Assembly (NCBI GenBank): GCA_012516015.1
Contig: JAAYXG010000758.1
Span: 1-6,330 of the forward strand
Length of the DNA stretch: 6,330 bases
Direction: 5' to 3'
Source: Lysobacteraceae bacterium
GTDB taxonomy: Bacteria; Pseudomonadota; Gammaproteobacteria; Steroidobacterales; Steroidobacteraceae
Shown: one piece after another, positions 1-4,946 of the stretch
Position numbering within the stretch: position 1 is the first letter of the stretch
How the letters are laid out: each line of letters begins with the position of its first letter
The notes under the pieces: model-generated
Seen by the model: the letters and a program-made list of their open reading frames with translations, nothing else
What the model was told of the DNA's origin: nothing
The model's database searches: none
Program-made: the position numbers and the translations under genes

Positions 1-1331
1 AAGGCGGCTTCACCGTCGAGATCGACTTCGTCCGTGCGTTCCTTCCCGGTTCGCTCGTCGACGTGCGCCCGGTGCGCGATCCGTCGTACCTCGAAGGCAA
101 GGTCCTCGAATTCAAAGTCATCAAGCTCGATCAGAAGCGCAACAACGTCGTCGTTTCGCGCCGTGCGGTCGTCGAGCAGGAATACAGCGCCGAGCGCACC
201 GAGCTGCTCGAGAAGCTGCAGGAAGGCGCGGTCGTGCGCGGCACGGTCAAGAACCTCACCGACTACGGTGCGTTCGTCGACCTGGGCGGCATCGATGGTC
301 TCTTGCACATCACCGACATGGCGTGGAAGCGCGTCAAGCATCCGTCGGAAGTCGTCAACGTGGGCGACGAGATCGACGTTCGCATCCTCAAGTTCGATCG
401 CGAGCGCCAGCGCGTGAGCCTCGGCATCAAGCAGCTGGGCAACGATCCTTGGCAGAACATCGCTCGCCGCTATCCGACGGGCACACGTCTGTTCGGCAAG
501 GTCACGAACATTGCCGATTACGGCTGCTTCGTCGAGATCGAAGAGGGCGTCGAGGGGCTCGTGCACGTCTCCGAGATGGATTGGACGAACAAGAACGTCA
601 ATCCTTCGAAGGTCGTACACATCGGCCAGGAAGTCGAAGTGATGGTGCTCGACATCGACGAAGAGCGTCGTCGCATTTCGCTCGGTATCAAGCAGTGCCA
701 GGCGAATCCGTGGAAGGAGTTCGCGGACAACTACAACCGCGGCGACCGCGTGAGCGGACAGATCAAGTCGATCACCGACTTCGGCATCTTCATCGGTCTT
801 GCGGGCGGCATCGACGGCCTCGTGCACCTCTCCGACATTTCCTGGGACGTGCCCGGCGAAGAGGCGGTGCGCAACTACCAGAAAGGTCAGACGGTCGAGG
901 CGATGGTGCTGTCGATCGATCCCGAGCGCGAACGCATTTCGCTCGGCATCAAGCAGCTTGCGAAGGATCCGTTCTCGACGTGGATCGCGGAGCACCCGAA
1001 GGGCACGATCGTGCGCGGCAAGGTGCGCGAAGTCGACGCCAAAGGTGCAATCATCGATCTCGGCGGCGGTGTAGAAGGTCATCTGCGTGCGTCCGAGCTC
1101 TCGCGCGATCGCGTCGAAGATGCGCGGACCGTGCTGAAGGTCGACGACGAAGTCGAAGCGAAGTTCACGAACGTGGATCGCAAGAGCCGCACGATCGCAC
1201 TATCGATCAAGGCGAAGGAGATTCACGAAGAAGCCGAAGCCGTGCAGGGTTATCGCGCGGGCGAAACCTCGAGCGGCACGAGCCTCGGCGACCTCTTGAA
1301 GGAGCAGATCGGAGGCCAGGACGCTTCCTGA
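1..1331 (+). CDS. rpsA: 30S ribosomal protein S1 (5' end missing)
   Basis: Ribosomal protein S1 binds the small subunit and single-stranded mRNA leaders and helps load structured or weakly initiated mRNAs. The reading frame is open from position 3, so the GTG at 63 is internal and the true start lies upstream. About 442 residues are visible. The first residues (GGFTVE, then [16 protein letters not shown] and [17 protein letters not shown]) are the highly conserved second S1 motif of bacterial S1. Four further S1 (OB-fold) repeats follow at roughly 225-440, 470-700, 731-968 and 993-1222; each of the first three ends in a near-identical SLGIKQ block and the last, more divergent, ends in ALSIKAKE. 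The C-terminus SLGDLLKEQ is a common S1 ending. Compared with the roughly 557-residue E. coli protein, only about 115 residues (first S1 domain) appear to be missing. No frameshift is seen. Identification is essentially certain. Confidence 0.98.
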   Translation, partial: GGFTVEIDFVRAFLPGSLVDVRPVRDPSYLEGKVLEFKVIKLDQKRNNVVVSRRAVVEQEYSAERTELLEKLQEGAVVRGTVKNLTDYGAFVDLGGIDGLLHITDMAWKRVKHPSEVVNVGDEIDVRILKFDRERQRVSLGIKQLGNDPWQNIARRYPTGTRLFGKVTNIADYGCFVEIEEGVEGLVHVSEMDWTNKNVNPSKVVHIGQEVEVMVLDIDEERRRISLGIKQCQANPWKEFADNYNRGDRVSGQIKSITDFGIFIGLAGGIDGLVHLSDISWDVPGEEAVRNYQKGQTVEAMVLSIDPERERISLGIKQLAKDPFSTWIAEHPKGTIVRGKVREVDAKGAIIDLGGGVEGHLRASELSRDRVEDARTVLKVDDEVEAKFTNVDRKSRTIALSIKAKEIHEEAEAVQGYRAGETSSGTSLGDLLKEQIGGQDAS

Positions 1332-1337
1332 TTCGCG

Positions 1338-1424
1338 GGGCTGTAGGCCAAGGCGTTCGGCAGGCTGTAGCTGGAGGAGCGGGCTCTTTCCGGCTACAGC
1401 CTACGGCCTGCGGGCTACAGCCTG
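1338..1424. repeat. Degenerate heptad / inverted repeat cluster in the rpsA-ihfB gap
   Basis: The gap holds two copies of GGCTGTAG (1339-1346 and 1363-1370) and two of the reverse complement CTACAGCC (1394-1401 and 1415-1422). The right half reads as tandem 7-mers: CTACAGC at 1394, CTACGGC at 1401, CTGCGGG at 1408, CTACAGC at 1415, then a partial CTG. The 11-mer at 1361-1371 (CAGGCTGTAGC) has a perfect inverted copy at 1414-1424. The arrangement resembles short dispersed intergenic palindromic repeats (REP- or MITE-like), and related sequence occurs in the next gap. No coding potential is visible. Membership of a genome-wide family is inferred, not shown. Confidence 0.75.
1362..1402 (+). terminator. 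Long hairpin 30 nt after rpsA stop (possible terminator or mRNA 3' end)
   Basis: Positions 1362-1374 pair with 1390-1402 over 13 bp with a single G-T wobble (1372/1392). A1375 pairs with T1389, and after a one-base bulge the stem continues to a CGGG loop at 1380-1383. The position just after the rpsA stop fits an mRNA 3'-end stabiliser or terminator. There is no T-run after the stem, so it is not a canonical intrinsic terminator. A competing pairing of the left arm with the 1414-1424 copy is possible. Confidence 0.5.
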
Positions 1425-1448
1425 AGAAAGAACAACAACGGGCCCGAC

Positions 1449-1751
1449 ATGACGAAATCGGAACTCATCGAGCTCATTGCAGCGAAACAGAAGCACCTGC
1501 CGGCGAAGGACGTCGAGCTGGCAGTCAAACAGATCCTCGAGATCATGAGCGACGCCCTCGCGCAGGGCGGACGCATCGAGATCCGCGGGTTCGGGAGCTT
1601 TTCGCTCCATTTTCGGCCGCCGCGGCAAGGCCGCAATCCCAAGACCGGGGAGACGGTCGCGCTCTCCGGCAAGTACGTACCTCATTTCAAGCCTGGCAAG
1701 GATCTGCGCGAGCGCGTCAACGAAGGTGCGCACAATCCGATCCGCGATTGA
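1449..1751 (+). CDS. ihfB: Integration host factor subunit beta
   Basis: IHF beta pairs with IHF alpha to form a nucleoid protein that bends DNA sharply at specific sites and acts in recombination, replication and transcription. The 100-residue product has the length and pattern of the HU/IHF family. The beta-arm carries RNPKTGE at 62-68 with the DNA-intercalating proline at P64. The body has IEIRGFGSF at 43-51, which includes E44 and R46, the positions used for site recognition in E. coli IHF beta. The C-terminal block [14 protein letters not shown] (77-90) is typical of the beta rather than the alpha subunit or HU. The ATG at 1449 gives the standard N-terminus MTKSELIE; no good Shine-Dalgarno lies just before it (a GAGAAAG about 19 nt upstream is too far). 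It follows rpsA, as in E. coli and many other gammaproteobacteria, across a repeat-filled gap. Confidence 0.97.
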   Translation: MTKSELIELIAAKQKHLPAKDVELAVKQILEIMSDALAQGGRIEIRGFGSFSLHFRPPRQGRNPKTGETVALSGKYVPHFKPGKDLRERVNEGAHNPIRD

Positions 1752-1764
1752 ATTGAGGCTCTAG

Positions 1765-1892
1765 TCTGCAAGCTGTAGGCTGTCGCCAGAAGGGCATGCG
1801 CTCGACATCGGGCGCCGTGACCTGGTGGTAGCAAAGGCGACGTCGATCGTCTTTTCGCAACAACGCACGGCCCACAGCTTGTAGCCTACAGA
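1765..1892. repeat. Pair of inverted 21-bp heptad-repeat arms flanking the ihfB-lapA gap
   Basis: The left arm (1765-1785) reads as TCTGCAA, GCTGTAG, GCTGTCG. The right arm (1872-1892) reads as CCACAGC, TTGTAGC, CTACAGA, so the two are degenerate inverted copies. Two exact matches between them are CTGTAGGCT (1773-1781) against AGCCTACAG (1883-1891), and CAAGCTGT (1769-1776) against ACAGCTTG (1874-1881). The 86 bp between the arms (1786-1871) hold no gene; a weak 4-bp stem followed by TTTT lies at 1839-1855. The arms share the CTGTAGGC / GCCTACAG core with the cluster upstream of ihfB. The last base of the right arm is the A of the lapA start codon. It may be a MITE-like element, but no target-site duplication was identified. 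Confidence 0.6.
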
Positions 1893-2182
1893 TGTCTCGT
1901 CTGCTATTTCGCCTCTCTCTCGTACTCGCGGCATTGGTCGCCATCCTGATCAGCGCGATGAATCGCGAGCCTGTCGCCATCGAGCTCGCCTTTGTCGAGC
2001 TCCACTCGACGGTTGGGCTCGTTCTCATCGTGGCCTTCGTCATCGGCCTTCTGGCGGGCCTCATCTGGCGTAGCGCGTGGATTGCCGAGCTGTTGCGCGA
2101 GCGCGGTCGTCTGCGTCGTGCGCTCAGAATAGCGGAGGAAAAAGTGCGCGCCGAGGCGGTCGTTCCTCGAGATGCTCATTGA
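1892..2182 (+). CDS. lapA: LPS assembly protein A, small inner-membrane protein (DUF1049)
   Basis: LapA is a small inner-membrane partner of LapB in the control of lipopolysaccharide synthesis. The 96-residue product has two membrane segments, about residues 4-23 and 41-60, joined by a short loop containing NREPVAIEL. A cytoplasmic, strongly charged helical tail (LRERGRLRRALRIAEEKV) follows. This matches the DUF1049/LapA layout, and so does its place directly before lapB. The ATG at 1892 is the only usable start: the frame upstream has no ATG, GTG or TTG before a TAG at 1829, and later starts would lose the first membrane segment. The 20 nt before the ATG belong to a repeat arm and contain no recognisable Shine-Dalgarno. 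The 3' end overlaps lapB by 11 nt. Confidence 0.9.
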   Translation: MSRLLFRLSLVLAALVAILISAMNREPVAIELAFVELHSTVGLVLIVAFVIGLLAGLIWRSAWIAELLRERGRLRRALRIAEEKVRAEAVVPRDAH

Positions 2183-3356
2183 ACCTTCACTGACCCTCAT
2201 CGTTGCGCTCTTCGTCGCAGCGGGGGCAGGCTGGTTTTTCGGTCGCTACCGGCGACCCGCGAGCACACCGCAGCAGAACGACGAGCTCAAGGAGGGCTAC
2301 TTTCAAGGCCTGCGCTTTCTCCTGAACGAAGAGCCGGACAAGGCGCTAGAAGTTTTCCTGCGAATGGTCGATGTCGACAACGAGACGGTCGAAACGCATT
2401 TCGCTCTCGGAAACTTGTATCGCAGGCGCGGTGAGGTCGAACGCGCGATTCGAGTGCACGAGAACATCATTGCGCGGCCTTCGCTGAGCGCGGCCCACCG
2501 GATGCACGCGAAGCTCGCGCTTGCGGAGGATTATTTTCGCGCGGGCTTGTTCGATCGGGCTGAGACGCTGTTTCAGCAACTTGCGGCGGACAGTCCCCAA
2601 AGAGCCACGGCACTGCGCTACCTCGTGCGCATTTACGAGCAGCAGCGCGATTGGGAGCAAGCGATTGCCGCGCACGAGCGCTTGGTGGCGATCGCGTCCG
2701 CGGAGCACCCCACCGCGATTGCACACTACCACTGCGAGCTCGCGGAACGTGCGCGCACGCGAGGCGACTTCGATGGCGCACGCGCTCATCTGCGGCGGGC
2801 GCGCGAAGCGCAGCGCAACTTTCCACGTAGCGCGTTGGTCCGCGCGGATGTCGCGCTGGATATGGGCGAATCGGAATTGGCGGCTACGCTTTGCCAGCGC
2901 ATCGTCGAGCTCCATCCGAAGCTGCTCGCTCTTGCGTTGCCGCGCGTGTTGCGTGCACTGCGAGAAAAGGGAAGTGCGCAGCTCGAGCAAAGATTCGCGG
3001 CGTGGATCCGGCCCGAACCCTCTGCGCGCGCGGAGCTTGCCTATGCGGCGATCGTGGCAGGATTGGAGCAGGAGCCGTTCGTCTCGGACTGCCTTCCGGA
3101 CCTCCTGCGCGAAGAGGCGAGCCTGGGCGAGATCGCGCGGGCGTTGGCGGGCGAGCCGACGCAGCTGACGGCTAATCAGCGTCGCGACCTCGCGCTTGCG
3201 CTTGGGCGCGTGCTGCGGCGGACTCAGCGATATCGCTGCGTGGAGTGCGGCTTCGCGAGCGCGAGTCATTTTTGGCAATGCCCCGGATGTCGCAGCTGGG
3301 ACGCCTTCGCGCCGGTCGCTTTGCTCGACTTGACGCCTGGAATGTATCAGCGATAG
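2172..3356 (+). CDS. lapB: LPS assembly protein B (TPR and rubredoxin-type zinc domain)
   Basis: LapB (YciM) is an inner-membrane-anchored cytoplasmic TPR protein that acts with the FtsH protease to set the level of LpxC, the committed step of lipid A synthesis. The 394-residue product (E. coli LapB is 389) begins with a membrane anchor at about residues 6-24 ending in GWFFGRYRR. Serial TPR-type helical pairs run from about residue 42 to 280, for example EGYFQGLRFLLNEEPDKALE and ETHFALGNLYRRRGEVERAI. The C-terminus carries a rubredoxin-like metal site with two CxxC pairs, C356/C359 and C370/C373, in CVEC and CPGC. The start ATG lies inside the end of lapA, with an 11-nt overlap and no strong ribosome binding site, which suggests translational coupling. 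All family landmarks are intact. pyrF, which follows lapB in E. coli, is not next here. Confidence 0.96.
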   Translation: MLIEPSLTLIVALFVAAGAGWFFGRYRRPASTPQQNDELKEGYFQGLRFLLNEEPDKALEVFLRMVDVDNETVETHFALGNLYRRRGEVERAIRVHENIIARPSLSAAHRMHAKLALAEDYFRAGLFDRAETLFQQLAADSPQRATALRYLVRIYEQQRDWEQAIAAHERLVAIASAEHPTAIAHYHCELAERARTRGDFDGARAHLRRAREAQRNFPRSALVRADVALDMGESELAATLCQRIVELHPKLLALALPRVLRALREKGSAQLEQRFAAWIRPEPSARAELAYAAIVAGLEQEPFVSDCLPDLLREEASLGEIARALAGEPTQLTANQRRDLALALGRVLRRTQRYRCVECGFASASHFWQCPGCRSWDAFAPVALLDLTPGMYQR

Positions 3357-3482
3357 GCACGCCGGATACGCGCATTTCTGGGCGAACCGGTCCCATTTGT
3401 GCGTGCCGCTGCAACGGATGCCGCGCAGAATGTGCTTGCGAGACAGCGAAGCCGCATGCCTCGCAATTCACTCACTCAAGCT

Positions 3483-3490
3483 AAGGAGAG
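3483..3490 (+). promoter_or_regulatory. Ribosome binding site deciding the start of the ComEA-like gene
   Basis: AAGGAGAG lies 4 nt before the ATG at 3495. It supports this start over the in-frame GTG at 3399, which would add 32 residues in front of the signal peptide and has no such site. Confidence 0.8.
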
Positions 3491-3494
3491 GCGA

Positions 3495-3803
3495 ATGTCG
3501 AATGTCAAGCGCGCAAACGCACTACGCAAATCCGTGCAAATGCTCATAGCAAGTCTCTTGCCTATGAGCGTCTTGGCCGGCCCGGTCGACATCAACAAGG
3601 CAGATGCCGCGACGATTGCCAAAGAGCTTCAGGGCATCGGTTTGAGTCGCGCACAGGCCATCGTCGAGTACCGGGACAAGAACGGCGCCTTCAAGTCGGC
3701 AGACGAGCTGCGTAAGGTCAAAGGGATCGGCGCGAAGACGATCGAACAGAATCGGGCGAACATCCGGATCGAGGGGGCGACGATAGCGAAGAAGACCGGT
3801 TAG
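3495..3803 (+). CDS. Secreted helix-hairpin-helix protein, ComEA-like
   Basis: The 102-residue product has a signal peptide: a basic N-region (KRANALRK), a hydrophobic core at about residues 14-27, and a likely cleavage after VLA at 28, just before GPVDINKADA. The mature part is a single ComEA-type domain with the usual opening DINKAD and two helix-hairpin-helix motifs, LQGIGLSRAQAI (45-56) and VKGIGAKTIEQN (75-86), linked by VEYRDKNGAFKSADEL. Proteins of this family bind DNA without sequence specificity. In competent bacteria ComEA pulls DNA through the periplasm, and many gammaproteobacteria have such short periplasmic homologues of unproven role. The signal peptide suggests a periplasmic product here. 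No other competence gene is in the window, so uptake function is only a possibility. It sits alone between lapB (138 bp away) and galU. Confidence 0.88.
   Translation: MSNVKRANALRKSVQMLIASLLPMSVLAGPVDINKADAATIAKELQGIGLSRAQAIVEYRDKNGAFKSADELRKVKGIGAKTIEQNRANIRIEGATIAKKTG
3542..3569 (+). other. Compact inverted repeat (hairpin) within the signal-peptide coding region
   Basis: GCTCATAG (3542-3549) pairs perfectly with CTATGAGC (3562-3569). Inside it CAAG (3550-3553) pairs with CTTG (3557-3560) around a TCT loop, leaving only C3561 unpaired. This makes a near-continuous 12-bp stem about 47 nt after the start codon. The structure is visible directly; a role in mRNA folding or as a remnant palindrome is a guess. 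Confidence 0.6.
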
Positions 3804-3822
3804 CGCAGGCGGATCGAGCTGT

Positions 3823-3852
3823 ACGGGCGCCGTTCTCGTGAACGTCGCCCGT
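3823..3852 (+). terminator. Strong hairpin after the ComEA-like gene, likely transcription or mRNA 3' end
   Basis: ACGGGCG (3823-3829) pairs with CGCCCGT (3846-3852). After one C-T mismatch, CGTTC (3831-3835) pairs with GAACG (3840-3844) around a TCGT tetraloop. The stem starts 20 nt after the stop codon of the ComEA-like gene. No T-run follows, so Rho-independent termination is not assured; the placement before a separate galU promoter and leader supports an end-of-transcript role. Confidence 0.55.
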
Positions 3853-3953
3853 CACGGCCATCTGGACCGATCGATACTTGCGAAGCAGCAGAGAGCGAGT
3901 AGCGTAACTTTCTGGCAAGGGCGCGAACCTCCGGCCGTTCAATGCGTTCTCCT

Positions 3954-3962
3954 TGTTATCAT
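3954..3962 (+). promoter_or_regulatory. Candidate extended -10 promoter for galU
   Basis: TGT followed by TATCAT (3957-3962) matches an extended -10 element with one mismatch to TATAAT. No good -35 hexamer is seen at the usual spacing (3934-3939 is GCCGTT). Transcription would begin near 3969 and give a leader of about 20 nt that includes the ribosome binding site. Confidence 0.4.
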
Positions 3963-3976
3963 TGAACCGACCAGCC

Positions 3977-3983
3977 AGGAGGA
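3977..3983 (+). promoter_or_regulatory. Strong ribosome binding site of galU
   Basis: AGGAGGA sits 6 nt before the GTG at 3990 and fixes this non-ATG start. No alternative in-frame start lies near it. Confidence 0.85.
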
Positions 3984-3989
3984 CGCCGA

Positions 3990-4877
3990 GTGACGACAGA
4001 GATCCGTACTGCCGTGTTTCCCGTCGCGGGACGCGGGACACGTTTTTTGCCTGCAACGAAGGCGAGTCCCAAGGAAATGTTGCCGATCGTGGACAAGCCG
4101 CTGATTCAGTATGCCGCAGAGGAGGCCCTTGCCGCCGGTGCCCGCAAGCTCGTATTCATTACGGGCAGCTCGAAGCGCGCGATCGAAGATCATTTCGATA
4201 CGGATCGTGAGCTCGAAGAAGCGCTCGAGGAGCAGGGCAAGGAAGACCTGTTGAAGCAGCTCAAGGATATCGTTCCTTCCTGGGCGAGCTGCATATACAT
4301 CCGGCAACCGTCGCCTTTGGGGCTCGGTCATGCCGTCTGGTGCGCCAAGCCGGTCGTAGGCAACGAACCGTTCTTCGTGCACTTGGCGGATGACCTCATC
4401 GATGCGGCTACGCCATGCTTGAAGCAAATGGCAGACGTCTATGCCGAACGCGGCGGCAGCGTACTGGGCGTTGAAACCGTGCCGCGTACGGAGACCGACA
4501 AGTACGGCATCGTCGCAACCGAGGAGCGCGAGGGACGCGTCAGTCGGATCAAGCAGATCGTGGAAAAGCCGCGGCCGCAAAACGCGCCGTCGACATTGGC
4601 TGTCGTCGGGCGGTATGTACTTTCGCCGACGATCTTCGAGAAGCTCGAGCGGACCGGCCGCGGAGCGGGCGGGGAGATTCAGCTCACCGACGCCATCGCG
4701 GATCTGCTAGCCGAAGAACCCGTGTATGCGTACGAGTTCGAAGGCAAACGCTACGACTGCGGAAGCAAGCTCGGTTACTTGCAGGCGACGGTCGAGTTCG
4801 GACTCAAGCACGAAAGCTTGGGCGAGCAGTTTCGCGAGTACCTGATCGGTTTGACCTCGAATGTGGCGCAGAGGTGA
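3990..4877 (+). CDS. galU: UTP--glucose-1-phosphate uridylyltransferase
   Basis: GalU makes UDP-glucose and pyrophosphate from UTP and glucose-1-phosphate in the cytoplasm, supplying glucose for LPS core, exopolysaccharide and galactose metabolism. The 295-residue product has the standard length and nucleotidyltransferase fold. The N-terminal nucleotide-binding loop is [14 protein letters not shown] (11-24) followed by [11 protein letters not shown] (27-37). Other landmarks are [15 protein letters not shown] (106-120), the metal-binding region ADDLI with D134/D135, KYGIV (171-175), IVEKP (190-194), the sugar-site [10 protein letters not shown] (227-236) and [13 protein letters not shown] (254-266). 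It starts at GTG with a strong ribosome binding site and probably has its own promoter, so it may be transcribed alone. It converges with the protease gene. The family also includes close paralogues (GalF, and RmlA at greater distance), but the motif set is that of GalU. Confidence 0.96.
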   Translation: MTTEIRTAVFPVAGRGTRFLPATKASPKEMLPIVDKPLIQYAAEEALAAGARKLVFITGSSKRAIEDHFDTDRELEEALEEQGKEDLLKQLKDIVPSWASCIYIRQPSPLGLGHAVWCAKPVVGNEPFFVHLADDLIDAATPCLKQMADVYAERGGSVLGVETVPRTETDKYGIVATEEREGRVSRIKQIVEKPRPQNAPSTLAVVGRYVLSPTIFEKLERTGRGAGGEIQLTDAIADLLAEEPVYAYEFEGKRYDCGSKLGYLQATVEFGLKHESLGEQFREYLIGLTSNVAQR

Positions 4878-4890
4878 GAATTTCTGCGCC
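4865..4890. terminator. Short hairpin spanning the galU stop codon, between convergent genes
   Basis: GGCGCAGA (4865-4872) pairs with TCTGCGCC (4883-4890) around a 10-nt loop that contains the galU stop codon (4875-4877). It lies in the 69-bp space between galU and the convergent protease gene, where a terminator is expected. There is no T-run on either strand, so the function is uncertain. Confidence 0.4.
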
Positions 4891-4946
4891 TACAAATCCT
4901 AGATCGGCCAGCATTCGCCTGCTGATCCGTCGCAAACGAGGAAGGG

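Noticed and set aside
323..1756. Long open frame overlapping rpsA and ihfB in another frame on the + strand
   Set aside because: Its product is low-complexity and Arg-rich, typical of a shadow frame in GC-rich DNA, while the rpsA and ihfB frames carry clear conserved domains.
1839..1855. GACG / CGTC stem followed by TTTT as an ihfB terminator
   Set aside because: The stem is only 4 bp and lies almost 90 nt after the stop codon; too weak to list as a feature.
1338..1892. CRISPR array in the repeat-containing gaps
   Set aside because: The repeats are 7-bp degenerate units in inverted orientation without regular unique spacers, and no cas gene is near.
2346..3278. 310-codon open frame on the - strand inside lapB
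   Set aside because: It is fully antisense to lapB, Arg/Ala-rich with no recognisable motif; lapB is intact in its own frame.
3356..3407. 7-bp inverted repeat GGCACGC / GCGTGCC after lapB as a terminator
   Set aside because: The loop would be 38 nt with no T-run, so it is easily a chance match in GC-rich sequence.
3399..3494. GTG-initiated N-terminal extension of the ComEA-like protein
   Set aside because: It would put 32 polar residues before a good signal peptide; the strong AAGGAGAG just before the ATG at 3495 decides the later start.
3939..4580. 213-codon open frame on the - strand across the galU start
   Set aside because: Antisense to galU; no domain recognised, and it would span the galU promoter and ribosome binding site.
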